From assembly GCF_046764005.1 (NCBI RefSeq), contig NZ_JBKOFW010000004.1, positions 1 to 64,000 of the forward strand: 64,000 nt of DNA, read 5' to 3'. This stretch comes from Oryzobacter faecalis. GTDB lineage: Bacteria; Actinomycetota; Actinomycetes; Actinomycetales; Dermatophilaceae. The notes beneath the pieces are model-generated. The model was not told where the DNA came from and ran no database searches. It worked only from the letters and a program-made list of their open reading frames with translations. The stretch's first letter is position 1. Each line of letters begins with the position of its first letter. Shown here one piece after another: positions 52,269 to 59,292 of the stretch. The position numbers and the translations under genes are program-made.

Positions 52269-52820
52269 GTGGCCACCACCGGACGCTCCCGCGGACCGGC
52301 GTCGCGACCCCCGCGGCGTCCGGCCTCGGGACGTTCGCGTGCCACGGGCCGGGCTGCCGGCGCCGCCCCGGGCAGGGTCGCGGGTTCGGCACGGTCCGGA
52401 TGGCGCGGGCGGCTGACGTCGGCCGTCACCGACCGGCGGGCCCGGCGCGGGGCCGTCCTCGTCTCGATCGTCGCCTTCCTCACGGTGCTGCTCGGGTCGA
52501 CCGTCGCGGCGTACTACGGTCAGCGACAGGACATCTCGGCCCTCCGTGAGCGGGTCAGCGCCCAGGAGCAGGATGTCGCGGCCCTCGAGGCCGAGCGCGA
52601 GCGCTGGCGCGACCCCGCCTACGTCGAGCAGCAGGCCCGGCAGCGGCTGAAGTTCGTCAAGCCGGGGGAGCGGTCCTACACCGTCCTCGACGCCGAGCCG
52701 GCCGCCGGCAACGCCGACCCCGTCACGGCCGTCGTCGACGCCTCGACACCCACGGCGCCCTGGTACGAGGCGGTCTGGCAGTCGACCCGCACCGCCGACG
52801 CGCCCGGGGCCCGCCGGTGA
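52269..52820 (+). CDS. ftsB: Septum formation initiator FtsB/DivIC
   Basis: A 183-residue bitopic division protein. A long basic, disordered cytoplasmic head (about 1-60, Arg/Pro/Gly-rich) precedes one membrane helix (about 63-83, VLVSIVAFLTVLLGSTVAAYY). The extracytoplasmic coiled coil (about 86-115, LRERVSAQEQDVAALEAER) and the family motif YVEQQARQRLKFVKPGE follow. GTG start 20 bp after eno. Its stop overlaps the next gene (GTGA). Confidence 0.92.
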   Translation: MATTGRSRGPASRPPRRPASGRSRATGRAAGAAPGRVAGSARSGWRGRLTSAVTDRRARRGAVLVSIVAFLTVLLGSTVAAYYGQRQDISALRERVSAQEQDVAALEAERERWRDPAYVEQQARQRLKFVKPGERSYTVLDAEPAAGNADPVTAVVDASTPTAPWYEAVWQSTRTADAPGARR

Positions 52821-53350
52821 CCGCACGTCCCGACCTGCCGCCCGTCGCGCAGGCCGACCTCGCCGCCGTCTCCCGCCAGCTCGGCCGCGACGCCCGGGGG
52901 GTCGCCGAGGTCGCCCACCGCTGCCCGTGCGGCGAGCCCGACGTCGTCCGCACCGAGCCGCGGCTGCCCGACGGCACGCCGTTCCCGACCTCGTTCTACG
53001 CGACCTGCCCCCGCCTCACCGGGGCGCTGTCCACCCTCGAGAGCGAGGGCGTCATGAAGGACATGACCGACCGGCTCGACGCCGACCCCGACCTCGCCGC
53101 CGCCTACCGCGCCGCCCACGAGGACTACCTCGCGCGCCGGGCCGAGCTCGGCGACGTGCCGGAGGTCGCAGGGATCTCGGCGGGCGGGATGCCCACCCGC
53201 GTCAAGTGCCTCCACGTCCTCGTCGCGCACTCCCTGGGGGCAGGCCCCGGCGTCAACCCGCTCGGCGACGAGGCGCTGGAGATGCTCGACCCGTGGTGGG
53301 TCAACCACCCCTGCGCCCTCGACGCGCCGACGACCGAGGGCGGCGCGTGA
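52817..53350 (+). CDS. DUF501 family protein
   Basis: A 177-residue protein whose family sits almost invariably between ftsB and ppx in actinobacteria; function unknown. Visible conserved parts are QLGRDARGVAEVAHRCPCGEPDVV, PTSFYATCPRLTGALSTLE, AGGMPTRVKCLHVLVAHSL and the C-terminal NHPCA. Cysteine and histidine pairs (CPCGEP, CLHVLVAH) could bind a metal. Overlaps ftsB and ppx by 4 bp each. Confidence 0.92.
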   Translation: MTARPDLPPVAQADLAAVSRQLGRDARGVAEVAHRCPCGEPDVVRTEPRLPDGTPFPTSFYATCPRLTGALSTLESEGVMKDMTDRLDADPDLAAAYRAAHEDYLARRAELGDVPEVAGISAGGMPTRVKCLHVLVAHSLGAGPGVNPLGDEALEMLDPWWVNHPCALDAPTTEGGA

Positions 53351-54291
53351 GCCCTCGCGTCGCGGCGGTCGACTGCGGGACGAACTCGATCCGCCTCCTC
53401 GTCGCCGACGTCGACGGCGACGGCCGGCTCGTCGACGTCGTCCGCCGGATGGAGGTCGTCCGCCTCGGCCAGGGCATCGACCGCACCGGCGTCATCGCCC
53501 CCGAGGCGATGGAGCGCACGCTGGCCATGTCGCGCGAGTACGCCGAGGTGTGCCGGCGGGCCGGGGTCGAGCGGGTCCGGTTCGTCGCGACGTCCGCCTC
53601 GCGCGACGCCCGGAACGCGGGGGAGTTCGTCGACGGCGTGCGCGCCGCGTTCGGCGAGCTCGACGTCGCGCCCGAGGTCGTCGACGGCGACGTCGAGGCG
53701 CGGCTGTCCTTCACCGGCGCGACCGGCGACCTGCGCACCATCGGACTGGCCGGCCCGTACCTCGTCGTCGACCTCGGCGGCGGCTCCACGGAGCTGGTCC
53801 GCGGCACCACCGACGTCGAGGCCGGGCGGTCGGTCGACGTCGGCTGCGTCCGGATGACCGAGCGGCACCTGCGCTCCGACCCGCCCACGTCCGCCGAGGT
53901 CGATGGCGCCCGGGCCGACATCCGGGCGGCGCTCGACGAGGCCGCGGCCGTGGTGCCGCTCACCGGGATCGCTGCGGTCGTCGGGCTCGCCGGGTCGATC
54001 ACGACGGTGACCGCTCACGCCCTCGACCTCCCGCGCTACGACGCCGAGCGGATCCACCTCGCGCGGCTGCCCGCACCCGACCACCTCGCCGCCTGCGCCG
54101 ACCTCCTCGCGATGACGCGAGCCGAGCGGGCCGCGCTGCCGTTCATGCACCCGGGGCGGGTCGACGTCATCGGCGCGGGGGCCCTCGTGTGGGCCGAGGT
54201 CCTCGAGCGCGTCCTCACGGTCTCGCCGGGGGCCGAGGTCGTGACGAGCGAGCACGACATCCTCGACGGCATCGCCCTCTCCCTCCTCTGA
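53347..54291 (+). CDS. ppx: Exopolyphosphatase / guanosine pentaphosphate phosphohydrolase family
   Basis: A 314-residue ASKHA-fold phosphatase. Phosphate-binding motif VAAVDCGTNSIRLLVADV lies at residues 5-22, and FVATSASRDARN, VVDLGGGSTELVRG (catalytic Glu region) and VGLAGSITTVTAHAL follow. It hydrolyses polyphosphate or pppGpp. GTG start coupled to DUF501. Shorter than the 500-residue enterobacterial form, as is usual for actinobacteria. Confidence 0.93.
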   Translation: MSPRVAAVDCGTNSIRLLVADVDGDGRLVDVVRRMEVVRLGQGIDRTGVIAPEAMERTLAMSREYAEVCRRAGVERVRFVATSASRDARNAGEFVDGVRAAFGELDVAPEVVDGDVEARLSFTGATGDLRTIGLAGPYLVVDLGGGSTELVRGTTDVEAGRSVDVGCVRMTERHLRSDPPTSAEVDGARADIRAALDEAAAVVPLTGIAAVVGLAGSITTVTAHALDLPRYDAERIHLARLPAPDHLAACADLLAMTRAERAALPFMHPGRVDVIGAGALVWAEVLERVLTVSPGAEVVTSEHDILDGIALSLL

Positions 54292-54310
54292 GCCGGGACC
54301 TGCCGCGGGA

Positions 54311-54316
54311 TAGCGT
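54311..54316 (+). promoter_or_regulatory. -10 element abutting tRNA with anticodon TAA
   Basis: TAGCGT with 6 nt before the tRNA's first base, so the predicted transcription start coincides with the mature 5' end. Confidence 0.4.
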
Positions 54317-54322
54317 GGCCCC

Positions 54323-54397
54323 GCCCCCGTGGCCCAACTGGCAGAGGCAGGCGCCTTAAAAGCGCTCCAGGTGCGGGTTCGAGACCCGTCGGGGGCA
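54323..54397 (+). tRNA. tRNA with anticodon TAA (Leu), short variable loop
   Basis: Cloverleaf: acceptor GCCCCCG/CGGGGGC (54323-54329/54390-54396), short D stem GCC/GGC, anticodon stem GGCGC/GCGCT with loop CTTAAAA (anticodon TAA at 54357-54359), a 6-nt variable loop, and T arm GCGGG-TTCGAGA-CCCGT. Discriminator A73; CCA is not encoded. The anticodon reads TTA (Leu), but canonical tRNA-Leu carries a long variable arm and this one does not. Confidence 0.85.
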
Positions 54398-54493
54398 CGG
54401 AGTGCACCCAACGGCACCCGAGGGGGGTCCCGCGTGTCGACAGGGCACCCACAGGGAGCGCACAGCGGGAACACCGCAGCACGGCCGCACGTC

Positions 54494-54499
54494 TAGTCT
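54494..54499 (+). promoter_or_regulatory. -10 element of the YccA/Bax-inhibitor gene
   Basis: TAGTCT; predicted start near 54506 gives a leader of about 40 nt with a small hairpin (CGGTGG/CCACCG, 54511-54524) and a GGAGGG site before the GTG at 54547. Confidence 0.45.
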
Positions 54500-54546
54500 G
54501 GTGACACGTGCGGTGGACCCACCGCCCAGACCCCACGGAGGGAACA

Positions 54547-55383
54547 GTGGCCAGCAACCCGGCCTTCAACCGCCTCGATAAGGATGCGCAGTCCGGCTAC
54601 GCCGGCTTCCGCTCCGACGGCCAGGCGATGTCCGCGTCGTCCGCGACGCAGGACTCGATGTCGGCGCAGCAGCTCCAGGAGATGTACCAGCGCGAGTCCG
54701 CCGGCCCGGTGCAGACCGACCGCGTGACGATGGACGACGTCGTCATGAAGACCCTGGGCCTGTTCGCCCTCGTCCTCGTCCTCGGCGCCGTCGGCTGGGG
54801 TGCCGCGGCCCTGAACCCGGGGCTGGGTTTCATGCTGCTCCTCGGCGGCATGGTCGGCACCCTCGTCCTCGGCCTCGTCATCGCGTTCAAGAAGACCCTC
54901 AGCGTCCCGCTGATCGTCGGCTACGCCGTCCTCGAGGGTCTGTTCGTCGGTGCGGTCAGCCAGGTGTTCGAGCGGATGTACCCCGGGGTCGTCGCCACGG
55001 CGGTCATGGCCACGGTGTCGACCTTCGCGGGCATGTTCCTCGCCTACCGCTTCGGCCTCATCAAGGTCTCGGCCAAGTTCCGCCGGATCATGACGATGAT
55101 GATCTTCGGCTACGCCATCTTCGCCGTCGTCAACGTCATCTTCGCGTTCGCCACGAACACCCCGTTCGGCATCGGCGGCACCGGGATGCTCGGCATCGGC
55201 ATCTCGATCTTCGCGGTCGGGCTGGCGTCCTTCTCCCTGGCCCTCGACTTCGACGCGATCGAGTACGCGATCCGCACGGGCGCACCCCAGAAGTACTCGT
55301 GGCTCCTCGCGCACGGCCTCATCGTCACGGTCGTGTGGCTGTACATCGAGTTCCTCCGCCTGTTCGCCCGCATGCGCGAGTGA
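54547..55383 (+). CDS. Bax inhibitor-1 / YccA-family membrane protein
   Basis: A 278-residue multi-pass protein. A hydrophilic head of about 70 residues (Ser/Gln-rich) precedes seven hydrophobic segments (from about 75), with conserved family parts VPLIVGYAVLEGLFVGAVSQVF and LALDFDAIEYAIRTGAPQKYSW (the Asp-rich motif near the last helix). The DUF4175/YccA actinobacterial form is of unknown function; relatives are calcium-leak channels. GTG start with GGAGGG. Confidence 0.9.
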   Translation: MASNPAFNRLDKDAQSGYAGFRSDGQAMSASSATQDSMSAQQLQEMYQRESAGPVQTDRVTMDDVVMKTLGLFALVLVLGAVGWGAAALNPGLGFMLLLGGMVGTLVLGLVIAFKKTLSVPLIVGYAVLEGLFVGAVSQVFERMYPGVVATAVMATVSTFAGMFLAYRFGLIKVSAKFRRIMTMMIFGYAIFAVVNVIFAFATNTPFGIGGTGMLGIGISIFAVGLASFSLALDFDAIEYAIRTGAPQKYSWLLAHGLIVTVVWLYIEFLRLFARMRE

Positions 55384-55730
55384 GCGAGCAGCACACCGTC
55401 GACACCGCCGGGGCAGGTCGACCTGTCCCGGCGGCGTCGTCTGCGGACCCGGCCCGGCCCGACGTCCTCCCCGAGGACGCGCGCCGCGAGCTCGACCGCC
55501 TCCGCGCCCGGTGGGCGCAGCTGCCCCTCGACCGCGCCGAGCCGGCCGCCCCGCGCGTGCGGGCGCTCGTCGTGGACCTCGCGTCCCGGACCGCCGGCAC
55601 CGCGGTACCCGACCTCGGACCGGGCCCGCTCGTCGACCAGCTGGCCGTCGTCGCCTGGGACGCGTGCGCGGCCGGCCGCGGCGACGGCATCACGCAGGCC
55701 CTGACCGAGCTGCGCCGCGCCCTCCCCTGA
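55380..55730 (+). CDS. Hypothetical protein, 116 aa
   Basis: A hydrophilic protein with a flexible Ala/Pro/Ser head (about 1-30) and a predicted helical body (about 32-115: EDARRELDRLRARWAQLP, VDQLAVVAWDAC, ITQALTELRRAL). No signal or membrane segment. The GTG start overlaps the stop of the YccA-like gene (GTGA), so translation is probably coupled. No family recognised. Confidence 0.75.
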   Translation: MSEQHTVDTAGAGRPVPAASSADPARPDVLPEDARRELDRLRARWAQLPLDRAEPAAPRVRALVVDLASRTAGTAVPDLGPGPLVDQLAVVAWDACAAGRGDGITQALTELRRALP

Positions 55731-55740
55731 CACCCGGAGT

Positions 55741-55786
55741 CGTGTGTGCTCAGGTGGCCGCCATGGCGGCCACCTGAGCACACACG
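55741..55786. terminator. Perfect 46-bp palindrome between convergent genes
   Basis: Positions 55741-55786 equal their own reverse complement with no mismatch, centred on CCATGG. The arm starts CGTGTGTGCTCAGG. It begins 10 bp after the hypothetical gene's stop and ends 15 bp before the thiolase stop. A bidirectional terminator is the simplest role; a protein-binding site is the alternative. Confidence 0.6.
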
Positions 55787-55801
55787 CTCGGTGGTGCAGG
55801 G

Positions 55802-57025
55802 TCAGGTGAGGCGCTCGACGACGATCGCCATCCCCTGGCCACCGCCGACGCACATCGTCTCGAGGCCGTAGCGGCCGTCGCGCGCCTCGAGGCCGTTGAG
55901 CAGGGTCGTCATGATCCGCGTGCCGGTCGACCCGAACGGGTGGCCCAGGGCGATGGCGCCGCCATGGACGTTGAGCTTCTCGGGGTCCATGCCGAGGTCG
56001 TCGGCGCTCGGCAGCACCTGCGCGGCGAAGGCTTCGTTGATCTCGTAGAGGTCGATGTCCTCGATCGTCAGGCCCGCGCGGGCCAGGGCCTGCCGCGACG
56101 CCTCGACCGGCCCGAGGCCCATGATCTCGGGGGAGAGGGCCGACACTCCGGTGGAGACGATCCGGGCGAGGGGGGTCAGCCCCAGCGACTCGGCCCGGGC
56201 GTCGCTCATGACGACGACACCGGACGCGCCGTCGTTGAGCGGGCAGCAGTTGCCCGCCGTGATCGTGCCGTCGGCGCGGAACACCGGCTGCAGCCCGGCG
56301 ACCGCCTCGAACGTCACACCGGCACGGGGCCCGTCGTCGGTGGACACGACAGACCCGTCGGCCAGCGTCACCGGGAGGATCTCGCGGGCGAAGAACCCGT
56401 CGGCGATGGCCTTCTCGGCCCGGTTCTGGCTCGTGACGCCCCACTCGTCCTGGCGCTGCCGCGAGACGCCGCGCACCGTGGCGACGTTCTCGGCGGTCTG
56501 CCCCATCGCCAGGTACACGTCGGGCAGGAGCCCCTCCTGTCGCGGGTCGGTCCAGACCGCGTTCGTCGCGGCGATCTCGGCCGAGCGGGCAGCCGCGTCG
56601 GCGAACACCGGGTTCTGGGTGTCGCCCTCGCTGCCGCCGGCGCCGCTGAAGCTCGTGTACTGCGAGACGCACTCGACGCCGCCGACGACGAACGTGTCGC
56701 CCTCGCCGGCCCTGATGGCGTGGAAGGCCATCCGCATGGTCTGCGTCGAGCTGGCGCAGAAGCGGTTGACCGTCGCGGCCGGCAGCCCGTCCAGCCCGGC
56801 GAGGACGGCGATGACGCGCGCCATGTTCGAGCCGTGCCTGCCCGACGGCTCGGCGCACCCCCAGTAGAGGTCGTCGACGGTCTCGGGGTCCAGGCCGGGG
56901 AGCTTGTCGAGCAGGCCCCGGACCACCTGCACCGACAGGTCGTCGGGCCGCACGTCCTTGAGCGAGCCCTTGAACGCACGTCCGATGGGGGTGCGGGCGG
57001 TGGCGACGATGACGGCCTCGGGCAC
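55802..57025 (-). CDS. Acetyl-CoA acetyltransferase (thiolase)
   Basis: A 407-residue thiolase. It has nucleophilic Cys in NRFCASSTQTMRMA (about residue 91), NEAFAAQ (about 349), GGAIALGHPFGSTGTR with catalytic His (about 366-381) and the C-terminal acid/base Cys motif CVGGGQGMA. It would condense acetyl-CoA or cleave 3-ketoacyl-CoA in fatty-acid metabolism. A palindromic TetR-type site lies in its leader. No hydratase/dehydrogenase partner is adjacent. Confidence 0.93.
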   Translation of the reverse strand: MPEAVIVATARTPIGRAFKGSLKDVRPDDLSVQVVRGLLDKLPGLDPETVDDLYWGCAEPSGRHGSNMARVIAVLAGLDGLPAATVNRFCASSTQTMRMAFHAIRAGEGDTFVVGGVECVSQYTSFSGAGGSEGDTQNPVFADAAARSAEIAATNAVWTDPRQEGLLPDVYLAMGQTAENVATVRGVSRQRQDEWGVTSQNRAEKAIADGFFAREILPVTLADGSVVSTDDGPRAGVTFEAVAGLQPVFRADGTITAGNCCPLNDGASGVVVMSDARAESLGLTPLARIVSTGVSALSPEIMGLGPVEASRQALARAGLTIEDIDLYEINEAFAAQVLPSADDLGMDPEKLNVHGGAIALGHPFGSTGTRIMTTLLNGLEARDGRYGLETMCVGGGQGMAIVVERLT

Positions 57026-57071
57026 GGGGTTCCTCCTCGGTCGGGGGCGGCGCGACGACCCTCCGGGTCGC

Positions 57072-57085
57072 TGAGCGCTCGCTCA
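57072..57085. promoter_or_regulatory. TetR-type operator in the thiolase leader
   Basis: TGAGCGCTCGCTCA is a perfect inverted repeat (TGAGCG/CGCTCA around CT). It lies just downstream of a minus-strand -10 TATGGT (57102..57097), so a bound repressor would cover the transcription start. Sites of this form are common at actinobacterial fatty-acid degradation genes. The regulator is not in the window as far as I can tell. Confidence 0.6.
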
Positions 57086-57197
57086 CTGGCGCCCCCACCA
57101 TAGGTCGCGGAGCGCGCGCCCACACCGGCCCGGCGGTGTGGGCTCGGTCTCGCCGGCCCGCTTCGCCGCAGGGGGTGTGCTCGGCGCCCATCAGGGA

Positions 57198-57203
57198 CAG
57201 GAT
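57198..57203 (+). promoter_or_regulatory. -10 element of leaderless ridA-like gene
   Basis: CAGGAT with 6 nt before the ATG at 57210. Confidence 0.45.
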
Positions 57204-57209
57204 GGCCTC

Positions 57210-57602
57210 ATGGACACCATGCGCAGCCGGGCTTCGTCAGGGTCGCCGTACGAGGGGAGCGTGGGGTTCTCCCGCGCGGTCCGCGTCGGCCAGCACATCG
57301 CGGTCTCCGGCACCGCCCCGATCAACGCCGACGGGCACGTCTCCCGCGACCCAGCGCAGCAGGCGCGCCGGTGCTGGGAGATCGCCCTCGGTGCCCTCGC
57401 CGAGCTCGGCGGGACCCCCGAGGACGTCATCCGCACCCGCCACTACATCACCGACAACGACGACATCGATGCCGTCTCGACGGTGCACGGTGAGATCTTC
57501 GGGGCGATCCGTCCCGCGAGCACCATGGTGCGGGTGGCGGGGCTGGTCGACGACCGGTGGCGGGTGGAGGTCGAGCTCGAGGCGATCGTCACGTCCGGTT
57601 GA
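57210..57602 (+). CDS. RidA family protein
   Basis: A 130-residue YjgF/YER057c/UK114-fold protein. The family hydrolyses reactive enamine/imine intermediates or acts in related deaminations. Visible parts are VGFSRAVRVGQHIAVSGTAP (about residues 18-37), DPAQQARRCWEIALGALAELGG and the conserved Arg region TRHYITD, then TMVRVAGL and EVELEAIV. The usual catalytic Arg of RidA sits in SR(T)xV; here the matching stretch is STMVRVAGL. ATG at 57210 preferred over longer starts because of the -10. Confidence 0.88.
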   Translation: MDTMRSRASSGSPYEGSVGFSRAVRVGQHIAVSGTAPINADGHVSRDPAQQARRCWEIALGALAELGGTPEDVIRTRHYITDNDDIDAVSTVHGEIFGAIRPASTMVRVAGLVDDRWRVEVELEAIVTSG

Positions 57603-57674
57603 GACCGGCCCGGGGCCTCGCCCCGGGCCGTCGTCGTTGGTGGGCGCTGCGCCGACCGCCGCCGACGGCGGACC

Positions 57675-58745
57675 TCACGCGTCGACGCCGCCCGGTGCCG
57701 CCGCGTCGGTGGACCGCGGCGGTGCGCCGGCCTCGGCCTCCCCCAGCGCCCTGACGACGTCGTCGGGCCGGCGGTGCAGGAGGACGGCCCAGCGGCCGCG
57801 CGGCCCGCGCAGCTGCCCGGCGATCGCCGTGGGGGCGACCTCGGCACCGGCCTCGCGGACGGCCTGGCCCGCCGCGACGGCCACGGGCCCCACGCCCTCG
57901 CCACGCCTCGGCTCGGGAGGACGGTCCGAGGTGTCGGCGCCCCAGACCCCGAGGGCCGCGCAGACACTGGGGAGGAGGGCCGCGGCGGCCCGCGCGTAGC
58001 CGGCGGCCGAGGGGTGGAACCGGTCCCTGCTGAACATCTCGTGCGGGGAGCGGGCGAACTCGGGTCCGAGGAGGTCGCCGAGGGAGACGGTGCGGCCACC
58101 GGCCTCGACGACCGCCACGGTCTGGGCGGCCGCGAGGTCACGGGACCAGCGCTTGAGGAGGGACCGCAGCGGCTGGCGGATGGGGAGGATGGTGCCGAGG
58201 TCTGGGCAGGTGCCGACGACGACCTCGCTGCCGAGGGCCCGCGCCCGGCGGACGACCTGCTCGAGGGAGCGCACCGACGCGGAGCGCTCGATCCGGTGGG
58301 TGACGTCGTTGGCCCCGACCATGACGAGGACGACGTGGGGGCGCATGACGTCCTCGAGGGCGCTCGCCAGCTGGCGCTCGAGGTCGCTGGACTCCGCGCC
58401 GACGACGGCCCGGTTGGTCAGCCGCACGGGGCGCCCGGTGAGCGCGGCGACCCCGTGGGCCACGATGGCGCCGACGGTCTCGTTCGCGTGCTCGACGCCC
58501 ATCCCGGCGGCCGAGCTGTCGCCGAGGACCACGATCTCGAACGGCTCACCGGGCCCGGCGCCGTAGACGCCGTCGTCGTCGGGGGAGTCGTCGAACGGGG
58601 TGCCGATGATCCTGCGCGCCAGGGCGGCCTCGGCCGTGATGATGCCCCACCCGGCCGCACCGAGGGCCGCACCGGCAGCCGCCAGCCCGCCGCCGCCGTA
58701 GGCAGCGGTGGCCGCGATCCTGCGGGCTCGACGAGCGCGTCCCAT
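57675..58745 (-). CDS. SGNH/GDSL hydrolase
   Basis: A 356-residue esterase-like protein. An N-terminal hydrophobic segment (about residues 11-33) probably anchors or exports it. SGNH block I is VVLGDSSAAGMGV (catalytic Ser, about 75), block III MVGANDVTHR (Asn, about 144) and block V SRDRFHPSAAGYARAA (Asp/His, about 240). A proline-rich linker and a C-terminal domain of about 80 residues follow. Substrate unknown. It neighbours cystathionine beta-synthase, a conserved actinobacterial context. ATG with a GGAGAGGAG site; minus-strand TACCGT (58780..58775) is a candidate -10. Confidence 0.9.
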   Translation of the reverse strand: MGRARRARRIAATAAYGGGGLAAAGAALGAAGWGIITAEAALARRIIGTPFDDSPDDDGVYGAGPGEPFEIVVLGDSSAAGMGVEHANETVGAIVAHGVAALTGRPVRLTNRAVVGAESSDLERQLASALEDVMRPHVVLVMVGANDVTHRIERSASVRSLEQVVRRARALGSEVVVGTCPDLGTILPIRQPLRSLLKRWSRDLAAAQTVAVVEAGGRTVSLGDLLGPEFARSPHEMFSRDRFHPSAAGYARAAAALLPSVCAALGVWGADTSDRPPEPRRGEGVGPVAVAAGQAVREAGAEVAPTAIAGQLRGPRGRWAVLLHRRPDDVVRALGEAEAGAPPRSTDAAAPGGVDA

Positions 58746-58823
58746 GGTGCTCGGGCTCCTCTCCGGGGTCCTTCACGGTAACGCCAGGCACCGACGACCC
58801 GTTCCGGTTCGGGCGAAGCGGCC

Positions 58824-58829
58824 TACGGT
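58824..58829 (+). promoter_or_regulatory. -10 element of leaderless thioesterase gene
   Basis: TACGGT with exactly 7 nt before the ATG at 58837. Confidence 0.45.
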
Positions 58830-58836
58830 GGCCTGC

Positions 58837-59223
58837 ATGGACGTGACGGCGGGTGCGACGGGGCGGGTCGAGCACACGGTCGGCGACGGCGACACCGCCG
58901 CCGCGCTCGGTTCGGGCGACCTCCCCGTCCTCGGGACGCCCCGGCTGCTCGCGTGGTGCGAGGCGGCGACCTGTGCCGCCCTCGCTGCCGGGCTGGCCGA
59001 GGGCGAGACCAGCGTGGGCGTGCGGGTGGCCGTCGAGCACCTGGCCGCGAGCACGGTCGGCGAGGCGGTGGTCGCGACGGCGACGGTGGCCGAGGTCGAC
59101 GGCCGGCGGGTCGCCCTCGACGTCGAGGCGCGGGACGGGGCGGGTCTGGTCCTCGCGCGCGGTCGGGTCGAGCGGGTCGTCGTGGACGCGGCGCGCTTCC
59201 TCGCCCGGCTCCGCCGACCGTAG
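58837..59223 (+). CDS. Hotdog-fold thioesterase (FlK-like)
   Basis: A 128-residue hotdog protein. It has LGTPRLLAWCEAATCAALA (about residues 32-50, the helix that holds the catalytic residues), GETSVGVRVAVEHLAASTVGE and a beta-rich remainder ending ARGRVERVVVDAARFLARL. It matches the group of small fluoroacetyl-CoA-thioesterase-like proteins, probably a thioester hydrolase in acyl-CoA metabolism. Start supported by the -10 at a 7-nt gap. Confidence 0.82.
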   Translation: MDVTAGATGRVEHTVGDGDTAAALGSGDLPVLGTPRLLAWCEAATCAALAAGLAEGETSVGVRVAVEHLAASTVGEAVVATATVAEVDGRRVALDVEARDGAGLVLARGRVERVVVDAARFLARLRRP

Positions 59224-59279
59224 GAAGGGCGGTCGGGGCCTGCCGGTCCGCCCCGGCGGAGGGGGTCCTCGCGCCGTGA

Positions 59280-59285
59280 CAGGAT
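59280..59285 (+). promoter_or_regulatory. -10 element of leaderless cbs
   Basis: CAGGAT with exactly 7 nt before the GTG at 59293. Confidence 0.5.
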
Positions 59286-59292
59286 GGGCCGC

